From an uncultured Phocaeicola sp. (lineage in GTDB: Bacteria > Bacteroidota > Bacteroidia > Bacteroidales > Bacteroidaceae): a stretch of DNA of 64,000 nt. The position numbers were made by a program, and so were the translations under genes. The stretch spans positions 1 to 64,000 of the forward strand of contig CALUJE010000012.1 of NCBI GenBank assembly GCA_944320885.1, written 5' to 3'. Positions 16,566 through 24,574 of this stretch are shown piece after piece; within the stretch, counting starts at the first letter, position 1; the number at the start of each line of letters is the position of its first letter. Below the pieces are notes generated by a model. That model made no database searches and had not been told where the DNA came from. It saw nothing but the letters and a program-made list of their open reading frames with translations.

Positions 16566-17594
16566 TTATATGCGCGGGCGTACGTACTGGTCGTAAGGCG
16601 AGGTAAAGCTCAGACCGGGAATCTCCGTGTTTTCTGACGGTATCTCGTATTGTTTCAGGAGACTGAAGTCAGAAGCCTTGATACCATAATATACGATATT
16701 CTCGGGCGATGCTATTCTTACAGTCCAGTCGAACATGTTGCCGAATATGGTTATTTCGTCCTGTTCCGGATTATATCCGGGTACACCCGTGAGTGCGATG
16801 CTTCCGTCGGCCATGATTGCATACAGCCTGTGGTTGGTATCGGTGAGAAGTCCCAGCATCTTCCGGTCTCTGAATTCGGTGATGAATACGTGTGCCGGCT
16901 TTATTCCGACGGGAACGGGCAGTGCCTTTACATAAGGCAGTCCTCTGGTTTGTTTCATATGGAAAAGATTTCCGTCAGCATCGATAAGCAGGTATCCGTT
17001 ATCATACTCTTTCATGGTAGTAGGATTGCCTGAAACTTCCTTGGGCGGGAAACGGAATCCTTTGTCAGAAAGCATTTGGGTAAACTTGCGGCTCTTTTCT
17101 TCGTTGACGGTATTTGTCTCCATATTGACAAACTCTATTCCTTTGCGGTTAAAACGGAATGCGTCGTCGGGCATGTCAAGGTCTACGCGGCTTGGCATCG
17201 ATTCAAGCAGGAAATAAATGCCGGTCTGAGGAGTATTGATAGCCGAAGGGCGGGTACGGAAGTTGAAAGAGGTCATCTGTATCTCTTTGGGACTTACCGG
17301 AACCCCCATGATGCTGTCGGGAAAGCGTTCGTCGGCAACGAGCTGACGCATGAAGAAGGCCGGAAGCAGACTGTCTGTCTGTTCGGTAGTATATTGATTG
17401 CCTGCCAGGTCGCGGCGTATGCTTCCTTTGTCTTTATCGTATTCTGTCACGATGAAATCGTCGAGCAAAGAACTGTACATGACAAAGCGGTTGGGCCCGG
17501 CTTTCGTGGTAAGGAAAGCATAGCACCAGGGCAGTTGCCAGACGAGCAGGATGGCAATGGTAAACAGTAATAGTATTTTGCTGAATTGATTCAT
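16566..17594 (-). CDS. DUF4857-like membrane-anchored protein
   Basis: A 342-residue protein with one N-terminal hydrophobic segment (residues ~8-30, uncleaved anchor likely) and a large soluble domain facing the periplasm. The soluble part has repeated beta-strand motifs such as YDNGYLLIDADGNLFHMKQ and HRLYAIMADGSIALTG, reminiscent of a beta-propeller or WD-like blade pattern. I recall this family as DUF4857, found in Bacteroidetes next to ABC-2 permeases and PepSY membrane proteins. It is the last gene of a five-gene operon, 19 bases after the permease. Molecular function unknown. Confidence 0.75.
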   Translation of the reverse strand: MNQFSKILLLFTIAILLVWQLPWCYAFLTTKAGPNRFVMYSSLLDDFIVTEYDKDKGSIRRDLAGNQYTTEQTDSLLPAFFMRQLVADERFPDSIMGVPVSPKEIQMTSFNFRTRPSAINTPQTGIYFLLESMPSRVDLDMPDDAFRFNRKGIEFVNMETNTVNEEKSRKFTQMLSDKGFRFPPKEVSGNPTTMKEYDNGYLLIDADGNLFHMKQTRGLPYVKALPVPVGIKPAHVFITEFRDRKMLGLLTDTNHRLYAIMADGSIALTGVPGYNPEQDEITIFGNMFDWTVRIASPENIVYYGIKASDFSLLKQYEIPSENTEIPGLSFTSPYDQYVRPRI

Positions 17595-17613
17595 AAGTGC
17601 ATGTGTTTAGTGG

Positions 17614-18285
17614 TTAATCTTGTCTGCCGGCTTTAAAACGTCTGATGGAAATGAATGAAAGTGTTGTGAGCAGAATGGTATAAACCAGCAGATAAGGAAG
17701 AAAATCATTATAAGACTGCGGAACGACGCCCAGGAAATAAACGCGCAGTGTTATCGCCGCAACGGCAGCGTTGAGAATGCGGCGTTTCCATGTCGGTTCC
17801 AGACAAATCCATGCAGTAAAAAGATATCCGGCAAAGCCCGACAGATACCAGGGAGCAGCTGCCGACAGAATATTCCTGGTGAGTTCGTATGGAAGTACGC
17901 CGGGAAGATAACTTACGGCAATCAGCAGATTGGCAAGGTAGCATCCAAATAGTACGGTTACACCCGTAGCAAGCATGGCAACAGTCATCTTCTGCTGAGA
18001 ACAGGGAAGATGAAGCGTGAGCTTGAGACACTTGCGCTGCATCTCGGGAATAAACTGTACCAGAGCTGCTATTATGCCGGTAATTAGTGGTACATACTGA
18101 AGCAGGTCAATGAAGGTAACGTTCTTGAGCACCATTACTTCCCAGATGTGAGCGGCTCCTTTCAGCTCGATGGCACGGTCTATGCGAAGCATGCAGTAGG
18201 CAACCATGCCGTTGCTCACGATGAATGCCAGCAGGAAATACCAGCGGAGCTTGAGCCACTCTTTGTAAAATATAGCTTTTGTCAT
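17614..18285 (-). CDS. ABC-2-type transporter permease
   Basis: A 223-residue integral membrane protein with about six hydrophobic helices (first at ~14-35, last at ~190-213) and basic termini (MTKAIFYKEWLKLRW at the start). The N-terminal amphipathic 'KEWLKLR' helix before the first membrane segment is characteristic of ABC-2 permeases. It lies 20 bases downstream of the ATPase gene and 19 bases upstream of DUF4857, so the three products probably form one complex. ABC-2 systems are usually exporters or tension-driven membrane machines; the cargo cannot be read from sequence. Confidence 0.82.
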   Translation of the reverse strand: MTKAIFYKEWLKLRWYFLLAFIVSNGMVAYCMLRIDRAIELKGAAHIWEVMVLKNVTFIDLLQYVPLITGIIAALVQFIPEMQRKCLKLTLHLPCSQQKMTVAMLATGVTVLFGCYLANLLIAVSYLPGVLPYELTRNILSAAAPWYLSGFAGYLFTAWICLEPTWKRRILNAAVAAITLRVYFLGVVPQSYNDFLPYLLVYTILLTTLSFISIRRFKAGRQD

Positions 18286-18305
18286 ATTTGAATATTCTTG
18301 TTGGG

Positions 18306-19193
18306 TTAATACTTTCCTGTCAGTCCGATGAATGCGTCTTCCAGGTTTACGTGTCCGAAGCTCAGACTGCGGTACGGCACACCGTGTTTCTTCAGTGCTT
18401 CTTCGGCTTCTGCAGGGGGAAGGAACGAGCAGGTTTCGAGCGTTCCTCTTATGACCGACGGATGATAGAAACTGTCTGGGAGTTGAGGCTCATATCCTTC
18501 CGGTACCTGACAGGTGTACTGGTACAGACTGGACAACAGTTCCTTGACCGGTTTCTGGGTGAGGATGCGTCCGTAGTCCATAATAATGCAATCGTCAATA
18601 AGACGTTCCATATCCTGAATGATGTGTGAGGTGAGGAATACCGTCTTGTTCTCGGCCTGTGCATAGTCTCTCAGATAGTCGGAGAAAAGTCGCCGGTATC
18701 CGGGGTCAAGTCCGAGTGAGAAGTCGTCGAGTACAAGCAAGTCGGGGTCTTGTGCCAGTATCAGTCCCAGCGCTACCTGCGAGCGTTGTCCGTTCGACAT
18801 GCGCGCGATGATTTGTCCGGGAGCAACCTTCAGCTTGTTCATCAGTTCATAATAAGCTTCCTTCTTCCACTGTCCCGGATAGAAGGATGAGTAGAACTTT
18901 TCTATCTGCACGATATTCATGAAATGATACTGCACGTGTCCTTCGAGCAGCAGTCCTATCCTGCGTCGCATGTGCGAGGGCATGGTGCGGATGTTCTCTC
19001 CGAAAATAAGGCATTCGCCTTCGCGCGGTTCAAGATATCCGCTGAGAATGTTGATGGTAGTGGTTTTTCCGGTTCCGTTTTTCCCCAGCAGGCCCAGTAT
19101 GCGTCCCTGGGGAACTTCGAAACTCAGGTCTTCATATATTTTGCGTTTCCCATAATAATGGGTCAGGTGTTTGCATTCAAGTATTGTGTTCAT
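18306..19193 (-). CDS. ABC transporter ATP-binding protein
   Basis: A 295-residue nucleotide-binding subunit. It has Walker A GLLGKNGTGKTT, an ABC signature in the form MSNGQRSQVALG, Walker B LLVLDDFSLGLD, a Q-loop region and an H-loop in LTSHI. The residue after the Walker B Asp is Asp where most ABC proteins have the catalytic Glu (LDEP), so ATP hydrolysis may be slow. The C-terminal ~70 residues form the small extra domain seen in ABC-2 ATPases. It powers the permease encoded 20 bases downstream. An 86-base gap holding a hairpin separates it from the PepSY gene upstream. Confidence 0.88.
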   Translation of the reverse strand: MNTILECKHLTHYYGKRKIYEDLSFEVPQGRILGLLGKNGTGKTTTINILSGYLEPREGECLIFGENIRTMPSHMRRRIGLLLEGHVQYHFMNIVQIEKFYSSFYPGQWKKEAYYELMNKLKVAPGQIIARMSNGQRSQVALGLILAQDPDLLVLDDFSLGLDPGYRRLFSDYLRDYAQAENKTVFLTSHIIQDMERLIDDCIIMDYGRILTQKPVKELLSSLYQYTCQVPEGYEPQLPDSFYHPSVIRGTLETCSFLPPAEAEEALKKHGVPYRSLSFGHVNLEDAFIGLTGKY

Positions 19194-19229
19194 TTTGAGT
19201 AGTATTGTAAGAACCCAGTGAGAGCGTAA

Positions 19230-19261
19230 CGAATCTCCGCCTTCGGCAAGGAGGAGATTCG
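19230..19261 (-). promoter_or_regulatory. Intercistronic hairpin
   Basis: CGAATCTCC (19230-19238) pairs with GGAGATTCG (19253-19261) around a GC-rich inner loop containing TTCG. No T tract follows on either strand, so RNA processing or stability control is more likely than termination. Confidence 0.5.
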
Positions 19262-19279
19262 CGGATACTCTTGTTTAAA

Positions 19280-19855
19280 TCAAAGCAATAAAAATGAAAT
19301 GGGAATCAGTATTCCTATTATCAGCTCTATTCCGCCGCGTCCCCATAGTCCTTTAGGACCCTTAATCATAAACAGCCCCGTCAGTGTAATCAGAATAAGA
19401 CAGACAGAGAAGGCATCGGCAAACCATGTCCACCAGCTTCCCGGATTGAAATGGAGCTTTACCATCTGCGATATGAGCGGACGGCTTTTTACCGATTCGT
19501 AAACAGCTTCTCCGCTTTGTGTGTCTATCACCAGACTGGAGCCTCCTTTCAGGAAAACCTTCAGCTGGTTGGCCGACGGATAATAGAACTGCGTGAAGTT
19601 CTGTGCTTCGTCAAGCGGTTTCAGGACTTCCAGAATGAACTCTCTGTCCATGCTTGCCTTATCGGGTATATCGCCGGCAGGAATATGGAAGGTAGAACGG
19701 TTTATGACGTAACTTGGGTCTAAATCACGCCGGTGGTTCATGAATATCCCCGACAGCGCGTAGATGATAACCATTCCCGCAAAGAAGAAGGAAAGGTCGC
19801 GGTGCAGGGTGCGGCATATCTTTCTGAAAAATGTACCGTTATTCCTTGATATCAT
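19280..19855 (-). CDS. PepSY-associated membrane protein
   Basis: About 191 residues from the ATG at 19855 (MISRNNGTFFRK). ATG 19867 is an alternative, and the longer frame begins with TTG. The start overlaps the end of the upstream lipoprotein gene, which implies coupled translation. A first membrane helix (~18-38, FFFAGMVIIYALSGIFMNHR) is followed by a ~90-residue periplasmic PepSY-like domain and two C-terminal helices with WWTWFADAFSVCLILITLTG and IELIIGILIPISFLL. His residues flank the helices (LHRDLS, MNHRRD, KLHFNP) as in PepSY_TM proteins tied to siderophore or haem reduction. A redox step after TonB import is inferred. Confidence 0.75.
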   Translation of the reverse strand: MISRNNGTFFRKICRTLHRDLSFFFAGMVIIYALSGIFMNHRRDLDPSYVINRSTFHIPAGDIPDKASMDREFILEVLKPLDEAQNFTQFYYPSANQLKVFLKGGSSLVIDTQSGEAVYESVKSRPLISQMVKLHFNPGSWWTWFADAFSVCLILITLTGLFMIKGPKGLWGRGGIELIIGILIPISFLLL

Positions 19856-20423
19856 AACTTGCGGCATCAACGTGATAGAATGACAGGTAGTCTTTTCCGG
19901 TCTGTGCCTTCTGCTGTGCTATCTTGGCACGGAAGTCGGCAATACGTTCCTGAGCAGTATTTCCGGTTTCACCGCGTGCCTTTTTCTCCGTGTCGCATCC
20001 GGCTTCTCCGTCACCGTGCTGTTTTTCGGTCTGTGCACTCAACTGTTTTTCCCAGTTCTGGAGGTAAGCTTCATCAATGCGGTCTTCTACAAGTGTTCCT
20101 TTTACCTCTACGATGGAATTCACGCATTTGCTGTCGAATGAACCCAGTTTGCATGCTTCAACACGGATGGTCTTGGTGTCATCACTTCCCATCAGGAATA
20201 TTTTGGTTGCTCCGTGTTTGCAGGTATGCGTGCATATGCCTTGTATGGTGACTTCTTTTCCTGCCAGTGAATCGGCACTGGCCAGAACCTCATCAATGCT
20301 GAGGGCTGCAGAACTGGTAGCTTCGGACGCCTGTTGGGTGTCATTCTTTTTATTGTTGGAACAAGCACTGAATGTAAGGGCGGAAAATGCCATAAAGGCA
20401 ACTAATAAGCTTCTTGTTTTCAT
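19839..20423 (-). CDS. OB-fold lipoprotein with C-x-H-x-C-x-H motif
   Basis: A 194-residue lipoprotein (lipobox FSAC, Cys21), first gene of the ABC/PepSY operon. A low-complexity linker is followed at ~42-115 by a small OB-fold-like domain of the tRNA_anti type (SLAGKEVTIQGICTH ... VEVKGTLVED). It contains Cys64-x-His66-x-Cys68-x-His70, plus Cys91 and Cys100, a set well suited to binding a metal or haem. The C-terminal third is charged and helical (ERIADFRAKIAQQKAQTG). I infer a periplasmic metal-handling factor for the membrane proteins encoded downstream. No named family is certain. Confidence 0.75.
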   Translation of the reverse strand: MKTRSLLVAFMAFSALTFSACSNNKKNDTQQASEATSSAALSIDEVLASADSLAGKEVTIQGICTHTCKHGATKIFLMGSDDTKTIRVEACKLGSFDSKCVNSIVEVKGTLVEDRIDEAYLQNWEKQLSAQTEKQHGDGEAGCDTEKKARGETGNTAQERIADFRAKIAQQKAQTGKDYLSFYHVDAASYDIKE

Positions 20424-20462
20424 CTTCTTTTCTTTTTTATGTTAAACTGTTTTTTCACTTTG

Positions 20463-20493
20463 CGAAAGTAGACTGATAAAGAGCTTTGGTCAA
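20463..20493 (-). promoter_or_regulatory. Promoter of the OB-lipoprotein/ABC operon
   Basis: The minus strand reads TACTTTCG (20470-20463), one mismatch from TAnnTTTG, with TTG (20493-20491) 20 bases upstream. The GGTCAAT on the plus strand around the -33 element is also found at the receptor promoter (16271-16277). Confidence 0.55.
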
Positions 20494-20553
20494 TACCTTA
20501 AACTATGTATTCTTTTCCCTGTAGAAGCGTTGCCGGTAACTACTTTTAGGTAT
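20493..20553. promoter_or_regulatory. ATACCT and AGGTAT motifs in the divergent promoter region
   Basis: ATACCT at 20493-20498 and AGGTAT at 20548-20553 form an inverted pair between the OB-lipoprotein operon and the phosphoesterase gene. The hexamer also occurs three times upstream of the receptor. Confidence 0.4.
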
Positions 20554-20591
20554 ATTGTTTCCTGAAACTGTATATTGAGTTGTTTTTTATT

Positions 20592-20599
20592 TACTTTTG
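20592..20599 (+). promoter_or_regulatory. -7 box of the phosphoesterase gene
   Basis: TACTTTTG (TAnnTTTG) ends 4 bases before ATG 20604. If used, the transcript would be leaderless or nearly so. The -33 element is unclear. Confidence 0.4.
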
Positions 20600-20603
20600 C
20601 CGT

Positions 20604-21416
20604 ATGAAAAACTGTGTTTTGTTGCTCTTGTTTGTGAGCTTGCTGACTTCGTGTGCATCATTGGCAAAATATCCCGGCATTGGCAGGACGAAAGTTTATA
20701 ATTATTCACATCCCCAGGTTCCGGAAGCCTTTGATGGTTTTCGTATTGCCTTTATTTCGGACTTGCACTATCCGAGCAAGTTCGGAAAGAAACGGCTGAA
20801 CAGCCTGGTTCGTGCGCTTGATGCGTTGCATCCCGATTTGCTGCTGATGGGTGGCGATTATCAGGAAGGATGTGAGTATGTGGATGAGTTGTTTTCAAGA
20901 CTGTCGGAAGTCCATATTCCTTATGGAGTAGCCGGAGTGTTGGGCAACAATGACTATGAACGTTGCACGGACGAAATCCGCATGTCGATGGAGAGGCATG
21001 GAATGCGCGTGCTTGAACACCGTAACGATACGGTATTTAAGGAGGATGCGTTTATTATAATAAGTGGGGTGAGGAACCCGTTTGATTTGAAACGGAACGG
21101 CGTCTCGCCTTCGAACACATTGCACGAAGATGACTTTGTGATTCTGCTTACGCACACGCCGGACTATGTGGAAGAGGCTGATATCAGATGTGCGGATCTG
21201 GCTCTGGCCGGACATACCCATGGAGGACAGGTATCCTTTTTAAGACTCTGGACTCCGGAAACAGGTTCGCGTTATGGCCGAAAACTGCTTACGGGAAAGA
21301 AAACCAGCAGTAAGGGACTTCCGGTGATTATAACCAACGGGCTGGGAACTTCGCGTATCAAGATGCGCATGTGTGCGCCGAGTGAGATTGTTGAGATTGT
21401 GTTGCACCGAAAATAA
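20604..21416 (+). CDS. Calcineurin-like metallophosphoesterase, lipoprotein
   Basis: 270 residues from ATG 20604 (MKNCVLLLLFVSLLTSCASL). An upstream in-frame TTG is rejected because it precedes the -7 box. Lipobox LTSC gives a lipidated Cys at residue 17. The metallophosphoesterase motifs are all present: SDLHYPS (D-x-H), GGDYQEG (GD), GNND (GNH/D block), THTPDY and GHTHGG. This matches YaeI-type enzymes, which act on UDP-diacylglucosamine or similar phosphodiesters at the membrane surface, but here the enzyme is on the periplasmic side. Substrate unknown. The stop codon lies inside a terminator stem. Confidence 0.87.
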   Translation: MKNCVLLLLFVSLLTSCASLAKYPGIGRTKVYNYSHPQVPEAFDGFRIAFISDLHYPSKFGKKRLNSLVRALDALHPDLLLMGGDYQEGCEYVDELFSRLSEVHIPYGVAGVLGNNDYERCTDEIRMSMERHGMRVLEHRNDTVFKEDAFIIISGVRNPFDLKRNGVSPSNTLHEDDFVILLTHTPDYVEEADIRCADLALAGHTHGGQVSFLRLWTPETGSRYGRKLLTGKKTSSKGLPVIITNGLGTSRIKMRMCAPSEIVEIVLHRK

Positions 21417-21436
21417 GTGCGGTATGCACTTATTTT
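21410..21436. terminator. Bidirectional terminator shared by convergent genes
   Basis: AAAATAAGTGC (21410-21420) pairs perfectly with GCACTTATTTT (21426-21436). The stop codons of the phosphoesterase (21414-21416) and the MORN protein (21430-21432) both lie inside the stem. Confidence 0.8.
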
Positions 21437-22065
21437 CTGCGTTGCTTTTCGTTATCGAACCATTTTCCGACGAAAATCTTTTCCTGTACTCCGAAAAGGG
21501 CTCCGTATCCGTTGCGGATATTATGTTTGTACTGGCCATACCAGAACTGGCCGTCTTGCCAGTAATAAATGCCGTATCCGTGTCGTTTGCCCTGATATGT
21601 TTCGCCTACATACCGGTCGCCGTTGGCATAGGTCAATGACTCGAAACGGTAATCTTTGGCAACATCGGGATCGGGTGTAACAGGTCCGTTGGGAGTTTGT
21701 ATGCGTAATAGGTTTCCTGTTGTGAGGTCATACAAAGCATAGAATTCCTTGGAACCGACGTTTGCCGTTTGAGTATCCATCAGTATACCGAATATGCATT
21801 CTCCGCCACGGTATTGTCCGACCCATTGATTTCCGTTATTGTCAATGAATATGCCGTATCCGTAAAGAGAGCCGTCGGTCATCTGTCCCCAGTACTGTCC
21901 GCTCTTTGTGTTCATGATACCGGTGATGCATAATGAAGATGCATCAATGAAAGCTTCCTGAAAGCTGTCGGGAATGCGGTCGTATTTATAGAGCTCGTCC
22001 CACTGTGCATACAGGTTTAAGGAACAAAGCAGTAAGGCAATGATGGAGAATGTTATTTTTTTCAT
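21430..22065 (-). CDS. Secreted MORN-repeat protein
   Basis: 211 residues from ATG 22065, chosen because it overlaps the nadD stop as ATGA; a GTG- or ATG-led extension of three residues is possible. Signal peptide [25 protein letters not shown] repeats (Y-x-G-x-x-x-x-G-x-x-x-G-x-G) are seen in [39 protein letters not shown] and [14 protein letters not shown], with a less regular middle. These repeats form elongated beta-sheets that bind lipids or proteins. It is the last gene of the yicC-gmk-nadD operon. Specific role unknown. Confidence 0.82.
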   Translation of the reverse strand: MKKITFSIIALLLCSLNLYAQWDELYKYDRIPDSFQEAFIDASSLCITGIMNTKSGQYWGQMTDGSLYGYGIFIDNNGNQWVGQYRGGECIFGILMDTQTANVGSKEFYALYDLTTGNLLRIQTPNGPVTPDPDVAKDYRFESLTYANGDRYVGETYQGKRHGYGIYYWQDGQFWYGQYKHNIRNGYGALFGVQEKIFVGKWFDNEKQRRK

Positions 22066-22655
22066 AAGTACCATTTTTCTTGTTTGATTTTTGAATAAAC
22101 TGCCTCGGGCAGAAAGAAGCGGATGTCTTTTCCTTTACGCAAGCTTTCGCGGATAAAGGTAGAGCTGACATCAAATAGCGGTGCCTTGACCAGACGGACC
22201 TGAGTCGGTAATTCGTTGGGATTAAGCTCAAATCCGGGGCGCGGATACACTATCAGTTTGTTTTCGGCTATCAGCTTTCTGGGTTCATGCCATAAGTCAA
22301 AAACCTTCCAATTGTCACTTCCTATGATTAAATGGAATTCATTCTCGGGGAATGTTTCTTTCAGCGCTTTTAAGGTATTGTATGTATATGAAGGGCGTGG
22401 AAGATGGAACTCGAAATCGGAAACATGAAACTTTTTATATCCCATAATGGCAAGCCGGGTCAGTTCCAGTCGTGACTGGTCATCCAGAAGGTCATGATGC
22501 TGTTTCAGCGGATTTTGCGGGCTGACAAGAAACCATACGCCATCCAGTCCGCCAAATTCACAAAGGTAATTTGCCAGTGCCAGATGACCGATATGTATGG
22601 GATTGAACGAACCTCCGAAAATACCAATCTTTTTCTTATTGTTTCCTTCGTCCAT
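22062..22655 (-). CDS. nadD: Nicotinate-nucleotide adenylyltransferase
   Basis: 197 residues. It transfers AMP from ATP to nicotinate mononucleotide, giving deamido-NAD in NAD synthesis. The nucleotidyltransferase signature [18 protein letters not shown] is at residues 12-29, and the C-terminal [12 protein letters not shown] (the ISSTxxR motif) is conserved. Length is normal. The start overlaps the preceding 58-residue membrane protein gene by 20 bases, and the stop overlaps the next ATG, so translation in this operon is tightly coupled. Confidence 0.95.
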   Translation of the reverse strand: MDEGNNKKKIGIFGGSFNPIHIGHLALANYLCEFGGLDGVWFLVSPQNPLKQHHDLLDDQSRLELTRLAIMGYKKFHVSDFEFHLPRPSYTYNTLKALKETFPENEFHLIIGSDNWKVFDLWHEPRKLIAENKLIVYPRPGFELNPNELPTQVRLVKAPLFDVSSTFIRESLRKGKDIRFFLPEAVYSKIKQEKWYL

Positions 22656-22812
22656 TGCTTGATTTACGTTGTGGATGATATTTCAGCAGATTTATGACTT
22701 GCAGTGCAATGACAAAAAACATGGCAAAAGCGATGATGTATTCTGCTTTTATCAGTGCATAGATGCCTACAACCAATGCTATTATAGCTATGACAATGAA
22801 AGTGATGCGCAT
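22636..22812 (-). CDS. 58-residue membrane protein between gmk and nadD
   Basis: This short ORF begins [20 protein letters not shown] and is followed by a second hydrophobic helix ([19 protein letters not shown]) and a basic tail ([15 protein letters not shown]). Two helices with an inside-positive tail suggest a small inner-membrane hairpin. It starts 5 bases after the gmk stop and overlaps nadD by 20 bases, filling an otherwise odd gap of 162 bases. Frame-consistent packing between two housekeeping genes supports its reality. Function unknown. Confidence 0.72.
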   Translation of the reverse strand: MRITFIVIAIIALVVGIYALIKAEYIIAFAMFFVIALQVINLLKYHPQRKSSNGRRKQ

Positions 22813-22817
22813 TTCTG

Positions 22818-23393
22818 TTAGTCTTGAGTGTTGATAAAATTGTTTACCAGCTCATATACTTGCTGACATGCTTCTTCCAGATTGTCGTTTATCACAACCT
22901 TATCGAAGCGGGGAGCAAAGGTCAGTTCATATTCTGCTTTGGCAATTCTGCTTTCTATGACTTCCGGAGCGTCTGTCCCACGACCGTTCAGTCTGTTTCG
23001 CAGTTCTTCTACCGATGGCGGCTGTATAAAGATGGCCAAGGCACGGTTTCCGTAAAAGCTCTTGATATTGCATCCTCCTACAACATCCACGTCGAAGATG
23101 ATGTTCTGTCCGGCTTCCAATTGCTTTTCTACCTGTGATTTCAAGGTTCCGTAAAAGCGGTCAGGATAAACTTCTTCATATTCAAGAAACTCATTGTTCG
23201 CAATACGGTTACGGAACTCTTCAGGAGTGAGGAAGAAGTATTCAACTCCGTTCTTTTCCTGTCCGCGTGGAGGACGGCTTGTAGCCGATATGGAAAAATA
23301 CAGGTTTAACTTCTGCTGTAGCAGATAGTTGATAATTGTAGACTTGCCTGAGCCGGATGGCGCAGAAAATATGATAAGCTTTCCTTTGTTCAT
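22818..23393 (-). CDS. gmk: Guanylate kinase
   Basis: 191 residues. It phosphorylates GMP or dGMP with ATP. The P-loop SAPSGSGKST is at residues 10-19, followed by the GMP-binding segment SATSRPPRGQEKNGVEYFFL and YEEVYPDRFYGT. Typical length. It lies 33 bases after yicC, a pairing widely conserved in bacteria. Confidence 0.97.
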   Translation of the reverse strand: MNKGKLIIFSAPSGSGKSTIINYLLQQKLNLYFSISATSRPPRGQEKNGVEYFFLTPEEFRNRIANNEFLEYEEVYPDRFYGTLKSQVEKQLEAGQNIIFDVDVVGGCNIKSFYGNRALAIFIQPPSVEELRNRLNGRGTDAPEVIESRIAKAEYELTFAPRFDKVVINDNLEEACQQVYELVNNFINTQD

Positions 23394-23426
23394 GTTGCTG
23401 TTTTTGATTGTTTGTATATGGTTGGG

Positions 23427-24302
23427 TTACATGACGTTCAGAACCTGTTCTTTTATCTGTTCCAGTTCGTCTTTCATTCGTACAACAATCTTCTGCATTT
23501 CTGCATGATTTGATTTGCTTCCGGTAGTATTGATTTCACGTCCCATTTCTTGTGCAATAAAGCCAAGCTTTTTGCCTTGTCCGTGTCCGTCGTTCATAGT
23601 TTCACGGAAGTACTTCAGATGGTTGGCCAGACGTTGCTTTTCCTCATTTATATCCAGTTTCTCGATGTAGTAGATTAATTCCTGTTCCAGTCTGTTTTTA
23701 TCATAATCTACTCCGATGATTTTCTCCAGTGCATCTGTTATGCGTTCCTTGATTCGCTGCACACGTTCCTCTTCATAACTCTTGATAGATTCAAGAAGAG
23801 CTGCTATGTTGTCCAGCTTTTCGTTAAATTTCTTTTCAAGTGCGGCTCCTTCCTGAACGCGGAAATCTATCAGATGATTCAGAGCTTCATGTATGGTATT
23901 GTTGACCACTTCCCATTCTTCGTCAGAAAGTTCCTGAATCTCAACTTTATTCAATACATCAGGAAGTCGTAACAGGGTAGGAAACCAGTCACTTGGCAAA
24001 GGTATGCCTGTAGTATTGGAAATGGCTGAAATTTGTTTGTAGTAACTTTCCAGTATGGCTGCATTGATGGGGGTAGCTGAATCCGTTGCATCCTTTTCAA
24101 TCCAGAGCATGAAATCAACCTTACCTCGTTCCAGCTTTTGTGACAGTAGATTGCGTATCTCCATTTCCTTTTCACGGTAAAGGGGAGCTATGCGCGTTGA
24201 TAAGTCAAGAGCCTTGCTGTTAAGTGATTTGATTTCTACATTTATTTTTTTTCCTTCAAATACGGCTGTAGCCTTGCCGTATCCAGTCATTGATTGTATC
24301 AT
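23427..24302 (-). CDS. YicC/YloC family endoribonuclease
   Basis: 291 residues from ATG 24302 (MIQSMTGYGKA). A 20-residue upstream extension is rejected because MTGYG is the family's conserved start and the -7 box lies inside the extension. The N-terminal YicC domain (MTGYGKA, VEIKSLNSKALD) and C-terminal DUF1732 domain (NHLKYFRETM, GKKLGFIAQEMGREINT TGSK) are both complete. Members cleave RNA and influence sRNA turnover in enterobacteria. It leads the operon with gmk and nadD. Confidence 0.92.
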   Translation of the reverse strand: MIQSMTGYGKATAVFEGKKINVEIKSLNSKALDLSTRIAPLYREKEMEIRNLLSQKLERGKVDFMLWIEKDATDSATPINAAILESYYKQISAISNTTGIPLPSDWFPTLLRLPDVLNKVEIQELSDEEWEVVNNTIHEALNHLIDFRVQEGAALEKKFNEKLDNIAALLESIKSYEEERVQRIKERITDALEKIIGVDYDKNRLEQELIYYIEKLDINEEKQRLANHLKYFRETMNDGHGQGKKLGFIAQEMGREINTTGSKSNHAEMQKIVVRMKDELEQIKEQVLNVM

Positions 24303-24319
24303 AGTTGTTATATTTTTTG

Positions 24320-24350
24320 CAAAAGTAATGCTTTTCCATAAGTCGGCAAA
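24320..24350 (-). promoter_or_regulatory. Promoter of the yicC-gmk-nadD operon
   Basis: The minus strand reads TTTG (24350-24347), 19 bases, TACTTTTG (24327-24320), a full consensus. The start codon is 18 bases further on. Confidence 0.7.
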
Positions 24351-24510
24351 GTGCTGTTTCAAGAATTGCAGCGTGTCAGAGGCGTAACGATATAAAATTA
24401 TGAATTTTATAGTTAACTCGACAACTTTTTATTATCTCCAGATTTGTAAAGACTTTGCTTGCTGTGATAAAATTCCTATTTTTACATAAAAAATAAGCTT
24501 TACTTATTCA

Positions 24511-24546
24511 TTTGTGTGGCATTTAAACTTGAAAAGTATACCTTTG
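24511..24546 (+). promoter_or_regulatory. Promoter of the tsaB operon
   Basis: TACCTTTG (24539-24546) is a full -7 box. TTTG at 24511-24514 is a possible -33 element with a long spacer of 24 bases. The rest of the ~270-base divergent gap shows nothing further. Confidence 0.55.
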
Positions 24547-24574
24547 CACCTAATATAATAAGGATTATTAATTT

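Noticed and set aside
22816-24390. Plus-strand frames over gmk and yicC (for example 22824-23138)
   Set aside because: Antisense to genes with complete family motifs.
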